Part shown: positions 18,707 through 27,943 of the stretch, piece after piece
Layout of the letters: each line of letters starts with the position of its first letter
Numbering within the stretch: position 1 is the first letter of the stretch
Assembly (NCBI RefSeq): GCF_000376245.1
Contig: NZ_AQXM01000064.1
Coordinates: forward strand, 124,001-188,000
Length of the DNA stretch: 64,000 nt
Reading direction: 5' to 3'
Source: Acaricomes phytoseiuli DSM 14247
GTDB taxonomy: Bacteria > Actinomycetota > Actinomycetes > Actinomycetales > Micrococcaceae
The notes under the pieces: generated by a model
What the model was told of the DNA's origin: nothing
Databases searched by the model: none
What the model saw: only the letters and a program-made list of their open reading frames with translations
Program-made: the position numbers and the translations under genes

Positions 18707-19609
18707 ATGAGCGCAGGTAGCACAGAGCCGGAACCCCGGTTCGACGATGACGCCCCGGAAGGGCAGTTCCTGCCCCTCGTCGGGGGCAGGCGCCGGCCTA
18801 CCATCATGGTGGCAGCGTTCGAAGGTTGGAACGATGCCGGTGAGGCGGCTTCTGAAGCGCTGAACTTCCTGAACCGGGCCTGGGGGGCAGAGCAGACGTC
18901 CGAATTCGATCCGGATGAGTACTACGATTTCCAGTTTAGTCGCCCGGTGATCCGCCGGGACGCTTCAGGAGAGCGGAAGATCGTCTGGCCGAGCACAAGA
19001 ATCGCCAGGGTCTCGCTCGAGCACGCTGAGGTGGTCTTCGTGCACGGTATCGAGCCTTCTTACCGCTGGCAGGCCTATACCGCAGAACTCCTGGAGCACG
19101 CCGCGGATCTTTCCATCGACTGCTTGATCCTGGTGGGTGCGCTGCTCGCGGATGTGCCGCATACCCGGCCGATCCCGGTGACCTCCACGAGCCAAGACCG
19201 CACCCTCCGCGAACGGATGAGCATCGAGACGCCGCAGTACGAGGGGCCGGTGGGCATCGTCGGGGTGCTCGGAGATGCCGCTATGCAGGAGGGCATACCG
19301 ACGCTCTCGTTGTGGGCCGCGGTACCGCATTACGTGGCGCAGTCGCCTTCGCCGAAGGCCCAGCTCGCCCTGCTGCATCAGCTCGAGGAGATGCTAGCCG
19401 CACCACTGGACACCACCGAACTCACGGAGGAAGCCGAAGCCTGGGAGCGCGGAGTCGATGAGCTGGCCACCGATGACCCAGAGGTGGCCGCCTACGTCCG
19501 GCAGCTCGAGGAAGCGAAGGACGCCGCCGATCTGCCGGAGGCTTCCGGAGAGTCTATCGCCCGGGAATTCGAGCGCTATCTGCGGCGGCGGGGTCCAGAG
19601 AAGCCCTAG
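18707..19609 (+). CDS. PAC2 (proteasome assembly chaperone) family protein
   Basis: Protein of 300 aa in the PAC2 family, common in actinobacteria and archaea. Characteristic elements are TIMVAAFEGWNDAGEAASEAL near 30-50, EYYDFQFSRPVIRRD near 72-86, FVHGIEPSYRWQAYTAELLE near 110-130, and LVGALLADVPHTRPIPVTSTS near 145-165. The C-terminal third is acidic and helical. A strong ribosome site (GGAGGA) precedes ATG 18707. The name comes from eukaryotic proteasome chaperones; the bacterial function is not established. No proteasome subunit gene is in this window. It converges on mshC across 82 bp. Confidence 0.92.
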   Translation: MSAGSTEPEPRFDDDAPEGQFLPLVGGRRRPTIMVAAFEGWNDAGEAASEALNFLNRAWGAEQTSEFDPDEYYDFQFSRPVIRRDASGERKIVWPSTRIARVSLEHAEVVFVHGIEPSYRWQAYTAELLEHAADLSIDCLILVGALLADVPHTRPIPVTSTSQDRTLRERMSIETPQYEGPVGIVGVLGDAAMQEGIPTLSLWAAVPHYVAQSPSPKAQLALLHQLEEMLAAPLDTTELTEEAEAWERGVDELATDDPEVAAYVRQLEEAKDAADLPEASGESIAREFERYLRRRGPEKP

Positions 19610-19691
19610 CTAACAGTGGTTCAGTGGTCGGTGACCGTTACCGCCCCGGTCAGAGGCTGCCCTTCAGAGCCTGATGCTCAAAACCTAACGC

Positions 19692-20981
19692 TCAGAGCCT
19701 GACTCCGAGTAGCGCATCTACAGTGTCCCGGACCAGCTCGCCATCCGGATTACCGGGCCGAGCAGGGTGATCATGAGCCTCGGCCGCCCATCGATCGACG
19801 GCTTCGAGCGCCGCAGGCGCGTCGAGATCCGCGCCCAGTGCCTGCCGGACCGCTGCGAGCAGGGGCTTCGCGGAACCTTCTGGGGCGCGGTCGAGAGCCT
19901 CCCGCCAACGCTCCAGGCGCAGCTGCGCCTCCGCGAGCAGGCGGTCATGCCAGGACCAGTCGGAACGATAGTGCTGACTGAGGATCGCCAGGCGGATCGC
20001 CGCCGGGTCGGCGCCTTGTTCGCGCAATGCGGAGACCAGAACCAGATTGCCCCGCGACTTGCTCATCTTCTCGCCATCCAGGCCGACCATTCCGGAGTGC
20101 AGGTAGTGCCGGGCCAGCGGGGTGTGGTCAAGCGCCCAAGCGTGGCCGGCACCCATCTCATGGTGCGGGAAGATGAGGTCCGCTCCCCCGCCCTGCACGG
20201 TCAAAGGAGCGGCCAGGAACTGACGGGCGATCACGGTGCACTCGATATGCCAGCCGGGGCGTCCTTCGCCCAGGGCGCCTCCCGGCCAAGAGGGTTCCCC
20301 GGGCCGAGCTCCGCGCCATAGCAGCGGGTCGAGCGAGTGGCGCTTGCCCGCCCGCTCGGGGTCGCCGCCGCGCTCGGCGAACAGCGGGAGCATCTGGGCT
20401 TCATCGAGTCCGCTCACCGAGCCGAGGGACCAGGCCCCGGGCTGCTCGGGATGAGCCTGTGTGTCAGCACCGGCCGCCCGGACATCGAAGTAGATATCCG
20501 TCGCCCCGGTCTCGGCATCCTGAACTTTATAGGCGGTGCCTTCCGCCAGCAGTTTCGCCACAGCGGAGGCCACTCGGTCGATGGATTCTACCGCGCCGAT
20601 GTAGTGCTGCGGCGGGGTCACGGAGAGGGCGGCCATATCCTCGCGGAAAAGCTGGGTCTGCTCCTGTGCGAGCACCCGCCAGTCTGTGCCGTCCCGCTCC
20701 GCTCGTTCCAGCAGCGGATCATCCACATCGGTGACGTTCTGCACATACTGGACGCAGACCCCGGCGTCCCGCCAGGCCCGGCCCAGCAGGTCGAAAGCCA
20801 CGTAGGTCGCAGCGTGACCGAGGTGGGTGGCATCATATGGGGTGATACCGCAGACGTACAGGCTGGCTTCCCTCGACTCCGGCAGTAGCGGCTGGCGCTC
20901 CTGCGCGACCGAATCGTATACCGAGAGCTCGGTGAGCGTTCCGGGAAGCTCCGGTTGCGGGCGGCTGACCCAAGATTTCAC
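19692..20981 (-). CDS. mshC: Cysteine--1-D-myo-inosityl 2-amino-2-deoxy-alpha-D-glucopyranoside ligase (MshC)
   Basis: MshC joins cysteine to GlcN-Ins using ATP, the penultimate step of mycothiol synthesis. It is a cysteinyl-tRNA-synthetase homologue of 429 aa: [21 protein letters not shown] near 48-68 contains the HIGH-like element THLGH, and [12 protein letters not shown] near 303-314 contains KMSKS. The tRNA anticodon-binding part of CysRS is absent and the C-terminus is short, both as expected for MshC. The THLGHAATY and [13 protein letters not shown] features separate it from CysS. Presence implies mycothiol as the main thiol. It is followed in the same orientation by nothing closer than the convergent PAC2 gene. 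Confidence 0.97.
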   Translation of the reverse strand: MKSWVSRPQPELPGTLTELSVYDSVAQERQPLLPESREASLYVCGITPYDATHLGHAATYVAFDLLGRAWRDAGVCVQYVQNVTDVDDPLLERAERDGTDWRVLAQEQTQLFREDMAALSVTPPQHYIGAVESIDRVASAVAKLLAEGTAYKVQDAETGATDIYFDVRAAGADTQAHPEQPGAWSLGSVSGLDEAQMLPLFAERGGDPERAGKRHSLDPLLWRGARPGEPSWPGGALGEGRPGWHIECTVIARQFLAAPLTVQGGGADLIFPHHEMGAGHAWALDHTPLARHYLHSGMVGLDGEKMSKSRGNLVLVSALREQGADPAAIRLAILSQHYRSDWSWHDRLLAEAQLRLERWREALDRAPEGSAKPLLAAVRQALGADLDAPAALEAVDRWAAEAHDHPARPGNPDGELVRDTVDALLGVRL

Positions 20982-21038
20982 GTTCCTCGCCTTTCAGAAT
21001 CAAGTCAGGGCCGGGCTCGGCAGAAGTTCCGGTCGAAC

Positions 21039-21878
21039 TCAGCCGGTCGCAGGGATCACGGAGAAGCCCAGCAGGACGAAGATCAGCAGGCCGAGCGCGA
21101 TCCGGTACCAGACGAAGATCCGGTAGCTGTTATTCGAGATGTACTTCAGGAACCAGCCGATGATCACATAAGCCACGACGAAAGAAACACCGGTGGCCAG
21201 GAGTGTCTCGCCGAGGTTGAAGGGGCTGGGCGCGCCTTCCTGTCTGATGAATGCTTTGTAGAGCTGATAGAAGCCGCTGCCGAGAACCGCGGGGATCGCT
21301 AGCAGGAAGGAATAGCGAGCTGCGGCTTCACGCGTGTATCCCATCATGAGGCCTGCGGTGATGGTTCCCCCGGACCTGGAGACACCCGGGATCAGAGCCA
21401 GGCACTGCGCCAGACCGTAGAGGATGCCGTGCTTGAAGGTGAGCTGCTCAATGGGGCGCTGCTTCTTGCCGAGGGCATCGGCAGCTGCCAGGATCACGCC
21501 GAAGACGATCAGCATGGTGGCTACCAGCCAGAGATTGCGCAGCGCGCCTTCGATGGCGTCCTGGAACAGCAAGCCGATCACCACGATCGGTATGGTGCCG
21601 ATAATCACCAACCAGCCCATCTTGGCGTCGGGATCGCTGCGCGGAACCTTCCCGACGAGGCAGAGCGACCACTGCCTGATGATCCGCACGATATCCCGCC
21701 AGAAGAAAACCACCACCGCGGCTTCCGTGCCGAGCTGGCTGATCGCGGTGAAAGCCGCCCCCGGATCCGGCATGCCGAAGAGCGTGCCCACCACATAGAG
21801 GTGCGCGCTCGAGGAGATCGGCAGGAATTCAGTCAGCCCTTGGACCAAGCCTAATAAGGCAGCTTCTAACCAGTTCAC
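21039..21878 (-). CDS. uppP: Undecaprenyl-diphosphate phosphatase UppP (BacA)
   Basis: Integral membrane phosphatase of 279 aa that recycles undecaprenyl pyrophosphate to the monophosphate lipid carrier of cell-wall synthesis. The N-terminal signature [19 protein letters not shown] at 10-28 contains the catalytic Glu, and the second signature [19 protein letters not shown] is near 160-180. About eight hydrophobic helices are visible. It is 57 bp upstream of mshC on the same strand, an order seen in other actinobacteria (uppP-mshC). Confidence 0.97.
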   Translation of the reverse strand: MNWLEAALLGLVQGLTEFLPISSSAHLYVVGTLFGMPDPGAAFTAISQLGTEAAVVVFFWRDIVRIIRQWSLCLVGKVPRSDPDAKMGWLVIIGTIPIVVIGLLFQDAIEGALRNLWLVATMLIVFGVILAAADALGKKQRPIEQLTFKHGILYGLAQCLALIPGVSRSGGTITAGLMMGYTREAAARYSFLLAIPAVLGSGFYQLYKAFIRQEGAPSPFNLGETLLATGVSFVVAYVIIGWFLKYISNNSYRIFVWYRIALGLLIFVLLGFSVIPATG

Positions 21879-21981
21879 GTAGTAGACCTTATGTCATCAC
21901 CTGCCCGCGGAGCGCACCGCCACGGTCCGGGCAGCCAGACCATGAGCACATCTGCCGTCCCGGCACGTAGACTTGGTTCCT

Positions 21982-22989
21982 ATGCAGCAACGTTTCCTGG
22001 GCCGCAGCGGCCTGCGCGTCTCCGTGCTCAGTCTAGGGACCGCCACCTGGGGCGCCGGCACCGAGGAAGCGGACTGCCGTGAGTTGCTGACATCCTACGT
22101 CGCAGCCGGTGGCACGGTTGTCGATAGTGCCGCCGGTGATGCGGATGGGCGCAGCGAGGAACTCCTCGGGGCCCTGCTCGATGATGTCGTCCCGCGCGAT
22201 GATCTGGTTCTGGTCTCCAGGGCCGGCGTGCAGTACCGAAATGATCGGGAATACGTGGATTGCTCGCGCAAAGCACTGCTGGCCGACCTCGATGCCTCCT
22301 TGGCCCGGTTGGGCACTGACTATCTCGATATCTGGCTTCCGCAGCACTGGGATCCGATGGTCCCGCTCGAGGAAACTCTTGGCGTGCTCGACGATGCAGT
22401 GGCTTCCGGTCGGGTCCGCTATGCCGGAGTGTCGAACTATGCCGGCTGGCAGTTGGCTAAAGCAGCGGCTACCGCGGGCCGGCCGATCGTGGCGGGGCAG
22501 ATCGAATACTCCCTGCTGAACCGTTCGGCCGAAACCGAGCTCCTTCCCGCGGCTCAAGACGCCGGAATCGGCCTGATGTGCTGGGGCCCGCTAGGCCGAG
22601 GCGTGCTGACGGCTAAGTACCGCGGCCGGATCCCGGCTGATTCCCGGGCTGCATCAGAGCTCTGGCAGGACTATGTGGAGCCCTATCTCAGCGGCCCGGC
22701 CAGCCAGGTGACCGAGGCTCTCAGCACTGCGGCCAAGGGCCTGGACCGGGAGCCCTTCGATGTCGCGCTGAGCTGGCTGCTGAACCGGTCCATGGTCTCC
22801 TGCGCGATCATCGGCCCCCGTACACCAGGTCAGTTGACCCAGCTGCTAGCCGCCTCTTTGGCACCGCTGCCGGAGCAGATCAGCAGCGTGCTCGATGAAG
22901 TGTCCCAGCCGCTCGGTCAGCCTGTGCCGTCGCCATCCTCATCGCTGTCTTCCTCCTCGTCGATCACCAGCGGCGTGACCTCGCCGTAG
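21982..22989 (+). CDS. Aldo/keto-reductase-like protein with substituted catalytic residues
   Basis: AKR-superfamily barrel of 335 aa from ATG 21982; an upstream TTG at 21973 is less likely. Family blocks are clear: VSVLSLGTATWG at 14-25, LLADLDASLARLGTDYLDIW near 99-118, PLEETLGVLDDAVASGRVRY, GVSNYAGWQ and IGPRTPGQL. In the usual Asp-Tyr-Lys-His tetrad, Asp48 is present. The Tyr position in VDSAAGDADGRSEE is Asp53, the Lys position in VLVSRAG is Arg80, and the His position in IWLPQHWD reads Gln121. This suggests a non-reductase or dead enzyme. The last 24 residues are Ser-rich and lie antisense to the next gene. It is divergent from uppP. Confidence 0.88.
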   Translation: MQQRFLGRSGLRVSVLSLGTATWGAGTEEADCRELLTSYVAAGGTVVDSAAGDADGRSEELLGALLDDVVPRDDLVLVSRAGVQYRNDREYVDCSRKALLADLDASLARLGTDYLDIWLPQHWDPMVPLEETLGVLDDAVASGRVRYAGVSNYAGWQLAKAAATAGRPIVAGQIEYSLLNRSAETELLPAAQDAGIGLMCWGPLGRGVLTAKYRGRIPADSRAASELWQDYVEPYLSGPASQVTEALSTAAKGLDREPFDVALSWLLNRSMVSCAIIGPRTPGQLTQLLAASLAPLPEQISSVLDEVSQPLGQPVPSPSSSLSSSSSITSGVTSP

Positions 22990-23153
22990 TTCTCATAGAG
23001 AAGGTCCTCGTAGGCATCGAAAGCCTCGATGATAGCGGAATAAGCAGCCTCGACCGCGGGATCGTCTTCCCCTCGACGGGCGCGCACCGCGGCAAGATGA
23101 TCTTCAAGCGCTGCGGTGAGTGCCTGTAATGCAATACCCGGGTCTATGCTCAT
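22917..23153 (-). CDS. Conserved small acidic protein, unknown function
   Basis: Protein of 78 aa with a helical N-terminal part (ALQALTAALEDHLAAVRARRG), a central FDAYEDLLYENYGEVTPL element and a strongly acidic tail (EEEDSDEDGDG). It has no membrane segment or known catalytic motif. The composition and the conserved-looking EDLLYENYGE core suggest a real gene. Its 3' end overlaps the 3' end of the aldo/keto-reductase-like gene by 73 bp on the opposite strand. I cannot name a family with confidence. Confidence 0.65.
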   Translation of the reverse strand: MSIDPGIALQALTAALEDHLAAVRARRGEDDPAVEAAYSAIIEAFDAYEDLLYENYGEVTPLVIDEEEDSDEDGDGTG

Positions 23154-23226
23154 AGCTAAACGTTAGCTCTTAATGGCGCCGAGAGCACCGTTAGCTGCAT
23201 CAACTGCATCGTTATCAGCATTGCCA

Positions 23227-23287
23227 TGGCACCCGTTGAGTAAGGCGGGAGTAAAAAGGGTGCCAGTGATGTTCTAGTGATGTTCTA
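23227..23287. promoter_or_regulatory. Inverted repeat and 11-bp tandem duplication upstream of the DUF5703 gene
   Basis: Within the 175-bp divergent gap between the acidic small protein and the DUF5703 gene, TGGCACCC (23227-23234) and GGGTGCCA (23258-23265) form a perfect 8-bp inverted repeat. Immediately after it, GTGATGTTCTA is exactly duplicated in tandem (23266-23276 and 23277-23287). These could be binding sites or part of a leader hairpin for the gene starting at 23329. No function is shown. Confidence 0.35.
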
Positions 23288-23328
23288 GACACTTCCGGGA
23301 TCACCCGGCTGCCCCGATCGGAGGAAAC

Positions 23329-23586
23329 GTGACCCACCCCGCATCCTCGTACCCCTCTTCTGACTCTTCTTCTGGACATGCAGCACAGGTCCGGAACCGG
23401 GATGGTCTCTATGAGTATCTGGTGTTGACCATCGATGCGCGCGCTTCGCTGCCGGAGGCCCGGCAGCGGCTCACCGAGCATGCCGAGTACGGTAAATGGG
23501 AACTGCGGCGCAGCCGCCTGTACACCGGCGGGCGGCGGCAGTTCTGGTTGCGACGACGGGTGCTGCGGGTAGAGCGCACGGCGTGA
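23329..23586 (+). CDS. DUF5703 family protein
   Basis: Small basic protein of 85 aa. After a Ser-rich N-terminus it has the family core YEYLVLTIDARASLPEARQRL near 30-50, then EHAEYGKWELRRSRLYTGG and a basic end RQFWLRRRVLRVERT. This matches DUF5703, a small family common in Micrococcales; its function is unknown. Start GTG 23329 is preceded by GGAGGAAAC, a strong ribosome site. It converges on rdgB with 30 bp between stops. Confidence 0.85.
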   Translation: MTHPASSYPSSDSSSGHAAQVRNRDGLYEYLVLTIDARASLPEARQRLTEHAEYGKWELRRSRLYTGGRRQFWLRRRVLRVERTA

Positions 23587-23616
23587 GGAGTCCAGGGGGC
23601 GCGCACTCCGCGAGCC

Positions 23617-24300
23617 TCAGCTCTTCGGCTCCAACGCGGCGATCATCGCGGGAAGCAGCCGGCGCAAGGCCTGGCCGCGGTGCGAGATGGCGTTTTTCTC
23701 AGCAGGGCTCAGCTCGGCGCAGCTGCGGTTCATCCCCAGCGGCTGGAGTACGGGGTCATAGCCGAAGCCGTGCTCTCCGCGCGGCTCGGTCAGCAGTGTG
23801 CCGCGCAGGCTGCCCCATTCCACCCGCTCCTGAATCTCGCCAGCGTCACCGCCCTCGCTGAGCGAGACGGGGAACACCAAGGCCGCGGCGCAGACGAATT
23901 CGGCTTCTCTGTACTCAGGGCCGATGTCGCTGAGCTGAGCTAACAGCAAGTGCAGATTCGCTGCATCGTCCCCGTGCCTGCCGGCCCACCGGGCCGAGAA
24001 GATCCCGGGGGCACCCCCGAGCACCCCGACGCTGAGACCCGAGTCATCCGCGATGGCTGGTAGACCCGTGGCCTGCGCCACCGCATGGGCTTTGAGCAGA
24101 GCGTTCTGCTCGAAGGTGACCCCGGTTTCGGCGACATCGGGGGCTCCGGCAGCGGCTGCGTCGACCACGTGGCGGTCAACATCGAGGCCAGGCACCTCTC
24201 CCCTGAGCAGTTCTCGCAGTTCTCGCAGTTTCCCCTGGTTGTGCGTCGCGAGCACCAGGCGCGCACCGGATTCTGCTGTAGAGTCGGAGGCCGGCATCAC
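23617..24300 (-). CDS. rdgB: XTP/dITP (non-canonical purine NTP) pyrophosphatase
   Basis: HAM1/RdgB house-cleaning enzyme of 227 aa that hydrolyses ITP, dITP and XTP to monophosphates. The N-terminal substrate loop [18 protein letters not shown] is at 15-32, [24 protein letters not shown] near 85-108 carries the catalytic Asp, and the C-terminal [14 protein letters not shown] and [10 protein letters not shown] complete the signatures. Translation may start at GTG 24300 or ATG 24297, overlapping the rph stop. rph-rdgB is a common gene pair in bacteria. Confidence 0.96.
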   Translation of the reverse strand: MMPASDSTAESGARLVLATHNQGKLRELRELLRGEVPGLDVDRHVVDAAAAGAPDVAETGVTFEQNALLKAHAVAQATGLPAIADDSGLSVGVLGGAPGIFSARWAGRHGDDAANLHLLLAQLSDIGPEYREAEFVCAAALVFPVSLSEGGDAGEIQERVEWGSLRGTLLTEPRGEHGFGYDPVLQPLGMNRSCAELSPAEKNAISHRGQALRRLLPAMIAALEPKS

Positions 24301-25088
24301 TGCGACCCCGACGAGGTCAGCTCCAGGGTGTCGCGCTGAATCTGAGCCAGCTGGGCAGTGCCCAACAGAGCGAGGTCCAGAAGCTGATCGAGCTCGGCCC
24401 GGTCGAAGGGCGCGCCTTCGGCGGTGCCCTGGACCTCGACGAATCTGCCGTCACCGGTGACCACGACATTCATATCGGTCTCCGCGCGCACATCCTCCAC
24501 ATAGGCGAGATCGAGCATGGGCACCGAATCGATGATGCCCACTGATACCGCGGCGACGGTATCGATCAGGGGCTTCGCCGCCGCTTTGATGAGCTTGTTC
24601 TCTTTCGCGTAGCGGATGGATTCCGCGAGCGCGACATACGCTCCCGTGATGGCTGCGGTCCGGGTTCCGCCGTCGGCTTGGAGGACATCACAGTCGAGGA
24701 CGATGGTGTTCTCACCCAGGGCCTCGGCGTCGATGATCGAGCGCAGCGAGCGGCCGATCAGCCGGGAGATCTCGTGTGTGCGGCCGCCGATCTTGCCTTT
24801 GACCGATTCCCGGTCGTTTCGGGTATTGGTGGCTCGCGGCAGCATCGCGTATTCGGCGGTGACCCAACCGCGGCCTTCTCCTTTGAGCCAGCGCGGCACC
24901 CCTGCGGTGAACGAGGCGGTGCAGAGCACTCGGGTGCTGCCGAACTCGATCAGCGCAGAGCCTTCGGCTTGAGACGACCAGCCACGGGTGATAGCGATAT
25001 CGCGGAGTTGATCGGGGGTGCGGCCATCGGCGCGGTCCGGCCCGGTCTGCGCGCGCTCGGAAGAAGAATCGGAAGTCACGGGAACCAT
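24297..25088 (-). CDS. rph: Ribonuclease PH
   Basis: Phosphorolytic 3'-5' exoribonuclease of 263 aa that trims tRNA 3' ends. Signatures include [42 protein letters not shown] near 93-113, [19 protein letters not shown] and [21 protein letters not shown] near 150-170, which includes the phosphate and metal binding Asp residues. The last third carries [20 protein letters not shown]. It overlaps rdgB by four bases and is 65 bp after the MBL gene. Confidence 0.97.
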   Translation of the reverse strand: MVPVTSDSSSERAQTGPDRADGRTPDQLRDIAITRGWSSQAEGSALIEFGSTRVLCTASFTAGVPRWLKGEGRGWVTAEYAMLPRATNTRNDRESVKGKIGGRTHEISRLIGRSLRSIIDAEALGENTIVLDCDVLQADGGTRTAAITGAYVALAESIRYAKENKLIKAAAKPLIDTVAAVSVGIIDSVPMLDLAYVEDVRAETDMNVVVTGDGRFVEVQGTAEGAPFDRAELDQLLDLALLGTAQLAQIQRDTLELTSSGSQ

Positions 25089-25153
25089 GCTCCTCAGCCT
25101 ACCCAGAGAGAATCCCCGCAGACCAGCTCAGACTCTGCGACTCATGCTGCGAC

Positions 25154-25972
25154 TCATACGGTGTAGTGCACACCCGCCACCGCTACTGATAGGTCCCCGG
25201 TATAGACCTGAGCCGCTTCGGCCACTACTACGGTGGCGTCCGTCCATACCGGCAGATGAGTCAGGAGCAGCCGGCGCGCACCGGCCTGCACCGCGGCCTG
25301 GGCCGCTCGGTGGCCAGTGAGGTGGACTCCTTTGATCTTGTCGTCCCGGCCCTCCTGGAAGGCTGATTCACAGAGGAAGAGATCCGCATCCCGAGCTGCT
25401 TCGATGAGCCCTACGCAGAGATCGGTGTCTCCGGAGTAGCTGAGCACGGACCGCCGCTCCATGAGCTCGGCCTTCCCAGGCCCCGGGTGTCCAAGGTACT
25501 CCAGGGCTTCTACGCGCAGGGCATAGGCTTCCTCGATCGGATGCTCCACGGGGTACGGAGTGATCGTGAAAGGCCCCAGGCGCACTGCTTGACGCGGATC
25601 CCATCTTTTGAAGTCGAATTCCTCGTGCATCCCGGGATCCGGGTCGAGCCCGTAAGCGGTCGCCAGGCGATGCGCAGTCTCCTCCGGTCCCCAGACCGGG
25701 ATCCGGCCGACGTCCCAGCCCGCGGGATCCCAACGCACGGCAACGTGCAAACCGCACAGGTCCAGGTAATGGTCCGGATGGAGGTGGCTGAGGAAGATGG
25801 CATCGATAGTGCGCAGATCGAGGTACTTCTGGACTTCGCCCAGGGCACCGCTGCCCAGGTCCAGGAGGATCCGCCAAGGCCGTACGCCATCATAGGCGGT
25901 CAAAAGGTAGCAGGAGGCCGCTGAAGCCGGCCCTGGGAAAGATCCGCTACAGCCGACGATCGTCAGTTGCAT
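25154..25972 (-). CDS. Metallo-beta-lactamase-fold hydrolase (RNase Z/arylsulfatase-like)
   Basis: MBL-fold metal hydrolase of 272 aa from ATG 25972 (MQLTIVGCSGSFPGP); the frame extends further upstream but into murI. The metal motif SHLHPDHYLDLCGL near 65-78 matches HxHxDH. The YSGDT element near 175, the acidic FLCESAF strand and KGVHLTGHRAAQAA near 220 give the remaining ligands. This subgroup is common next to murI and rph in actinobacteria. It resembles tRNase Z or cyclic-nucleotide phosphodiesterases, but the substrate is unassigned. It is five bases from the murI stop. Confidence 0.9.
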   Translation of the reverse strand: MQLTIVGCSGSFPGPASAASCYLLTAYDGVRPWRILLDLGSGALGEVQKYLDLRTIDAIFLSHLHPDHYLDLCGLHVAVRWDPAGWDVGRIPVWGPEETAHRLATAYGLDPDPGMHEEFDFKRWDPRQAVRLGPFTITPYPVEHPIEEAYALRVEALEYLGHPGPGKAELMERRSVLSYSGDTDLCVGLIEAARDADLFLCESAFQEGRDDKIKGVHLTGHRAAQAAVQAGARRLLLTHLPVWTDATVVVAEAAQVYTGDLSVAVAGVHYTV

Positions 25973-25976
25973 GCTG

Positions 25977-26927
25977 TCACTCCTGTTCCGCGAGTTCCGC
26001 GAGGTCGATACCGCTGCCCGAATCGCCGCGCCCCCGTTGCCCGGATTGGGCAGCGGTAAGAAGTTCGGGGGTGATCCGGGTGAGTGAGCCCGTCGGATAG
26101 TGGGCACTCACATGCGCCGCGTGCTCTACCGAAGTTACTTCCGGGCCCAGGAAGCGTCGAGCCAGGGCCTCGAAGGCTCCGGCATCTCCGGTGGCCACGA
26201 AGCGATGCTGCGGGCGCCAGCCCTGAGTGCGCTCGAGCCCATGCCCTACCAAGGCTTTATAAACGTCTTTAGCGGTCTCTTCAGCACTGGAGACTAGAGT
26301 CACCTGATCCCCCATGACATAGGAGATCGCTGCGGCCAGCAGCGGATAATGGGTGCAGCCGAGCACTACGGTATCAACTTCGGCGGCTTTCAGCGGCTCG
26401 AGGTATTCCTGAGCGGTCTTGAGCAATTCCGGCCCTGAGGTGACCCCGGCTTCCACGAAAGGAACGAAATCGGGGCAGGCTGCGGCGGTGACTTCCAGGT
26501 TCCCGGCAATACCGAAAAGATCCTGATAAACCCTGGACCCGATGGTCGCCTGGGTGCCAATCACGCCAATCTTGCGGTTGCGGGTAGCGGCCATAGCACG
26601 GCGGACCGCAGGCTGGATGACCTCGACCACGGGAATCCCCTGCCTGCGGGTATAGCGCTCCCGGGCATCGGCGAGCACCGCGGCGGAAGCCGAATTACAA
26701 GCGATCACCAGGAGTTTCACCCCGGCATCGACCAGTTCGTCCATAACGCCCAGGGCATTCGCGCGGACTTCGGCGATAGGCAGAGGGCCGTAAGGGGCGT
26801 TCGCGGTGTCCCCGACGTAGAAAACCGCTTCATGCGGAAGCTGATCGAAAACCGCGCGGGCTACGGTCAGGCCGCCGACGCCTGAATCGAAGATCCCCAG
26901 CGGGGACTGCGCATCGGCCCCGCTCAC
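25977..26927 (-). CDS. murI: Glutamate racemase
   Basis: Cofactor-independent racemase that makes D-glutamate for peptidoglycan. The 316 aa product has [17 protein letters not shown] near 10-26, [13 protein letters not shown] near 43-55, the first catalytic Cys in [12 protein letters not shown] near 74-85, and the second in [13 protein letters not shown] near 185-197. A C-terminal extension of about 45 polar residues goes beyond the usual length of about 270. Start is GTG 26927, overlapping the DUF2017 stop as GTGA. Confidence 0.96.
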   Translation of the reverse strand: MSGADAQSPLGIFDSGVGGLTVARAVFDQLPHEAVFYVGDTANAPYGPLPIAEVRANALGVMDELVDAGVKLLVIACNSASAAVLADARERYTRRQGIPVVEVIQPAVRRAMAATRNRKIGVIGTQATIGSRVYQDLFGIAGNLEVTAAACPDFVPFVEAGVTSGPELLKTAQEYLEPLKAAEVDTVVLGCTHYPLLAAAISYVMGDQVTLVSSAEETAKDVYKALVGHGLERTQGWRPQHRFVATGDAGAFEALARRFLGPEVTSVEHAAHVSAHYPTGSLTRITPELLTAAQSGQRGRGDSGSGIDLAELAEQE

Positions 26928-27568
26928 TGCTGCGGACCTGAATGATCTGCCTCCGGAGAGCCCGAACCCGCACCCGTATCCGGAGTATCAGGATCAGTAT
27001 CGGCGTCACGGCGGAGCATTTCCAGCAGTGCGAGCACCAATCGGCCGTGCACGAAGGTGACGAAGTAGTACAGCTGGCTCAGACCGTCTCGTTCAGTGGC
27101 TTCGGGGTCTAGTGCACTAGGAGCTGCATCGGAATCCCCGGCGGAGGCGTAGAGATCTAGTCGTTCGGCCAGAACCAGGCGGATGTCGTTGAGCGCTCGC
27201 ACTAGGATCTCCGCCTGCTCACGGCTGAGCTGCAGTTCCCTGCTCTCCAGCATCACGGCAGCGGCTTTGAGCGCACTGACCTTGCCCTGACGGAGCGAGC
27301 GCTCGGTGAACCGACGGAATTCCAAGGCCGCTTCTTCGTCATCATGCACCCCATCCGGCAGCAGGCGCCTGAGCGCAGGGTCCACCGGTACCTGCGCTTC
27401 ATCATCCCAGCCGACGAGTTCTGCCAGCGGATCCGCAGCCCCGGCGTCGTCGGCTTCTAGCATCCCAGCGACGCTACCGAGCAGCTGTTGCAGCAGCTGC
27501 CGTTCCGGGGCGCCGATCGCCCCGACGATGCGATCTCCGGATAGCACGAAAGCACCCGGGCCGCTCAT
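26924..27568 (-). CDS. DUF2017 family protein
   Basis: Protein of 214 aa that follows clpS in nearly all actinobacteria. It has an N-terminal domain ([21 protein letters not shown]), an acidic middle with [21 protein letters not shown] near 68-88, and a helical part with [18 protein letters not shown] near 165-182. The C-terminus is acidic and disordered. It is translationally coupled at both ends: ATGA with clpS and GTGA with murI. The function is unknown; the fixed link to clpS hints at a role near Clp proteolysis, which is inference. Confidence 0.88.
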   Translation of the reverse strand: MSGPGAFVLSGDRIVGAIGAPERQLLQQLLGSVAGMLEADDAGAADPLAELVGWDDEAQVPVDPALRRLLPDGVHDDEEAALEFRRFTERSLRQGKVSALKAAAVMLESRELQLSREQAEILVRALNDIRLVLAERLDLYASAGDSDAAPSALDPEATERDGLSQLYYFVTFVHGRLVLALLEMLRRDADTDPDTPDTGAGSGSPEADHSGPQQ

Positions 27569-27909
27569 CGGGACTCCTGGCTCACACTGGCCTGCAGGCC
27601 GTAAGAGTGCATCGCCATCACATCGGTCTCCGCCTTCTCCCTGCTGCCCTTGGCCACAACGGCCCGCCCTTCGGTATGCACCTGCATCATGAGCGCTTCA
27701 GCGCGGTCTTCGGCATAGCCGAAATAGCTCTGGAAGACGAAGGTGACGTATTCCATCGTATTCACCGGATCATCCCAGACCAGCACAGACCAAGGCCGCT
27801 GCTCGAAGGCCGAGAGCTGCTCCGCCTCCAGCGTCAGTTCCTGGGTTCCGGCCTGCGTGCTGGACGCAGGCAATCCACTGAGCCGCTCGGGCAAGGTGCT
27901 GATCGACAT
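27565..27909 (-). CDS. clpS: ATP-dependent Clp protease adaptor ClpS
   Basis: N-degron adaptor of 114 aa that delivers substrates to the ClpC/ClpA-ClpP protease. The core WSVLVWDDPVNTMEYVTFVF near 40-59 contains the binding-pocket Asp-Pro-Val-Asn-Thr-Met signature, followed by MQVHTEGRAVVAKGSREKAE near 75-94. About 35 residues of disordered N-terminus precede it, as usual. Start ATG 27909 has AGGAAG just upstream, and a possible -10 TAGAAT directly before that, so its leader may be very short. It is divergent from pncB. Confidence 0.95.
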   Translation of the reverse strand: MSISTLPERLSGLPASSTQAGTQELTLEAEQLSAFEQRPWSVLVWDDPVNTMEYVTFVFQSYFGYAEDRAEALMMQVHTEGRAVVAKGSREKAETDVMAMHSYGLQASVSQESR

Positions 27910-27943
27910 CTTCCTATTCTAAAGGCGTCCGGTGAGGCAGCTT

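Noticed and set aside
19664-19702. Direct repeat TCAGAGCCTGA (19664-19674 and 19692-19702) after the PAC2 gene
   Set aside because: Short and partly within the mshC stop; could be chance or a small duplication with no clear role.
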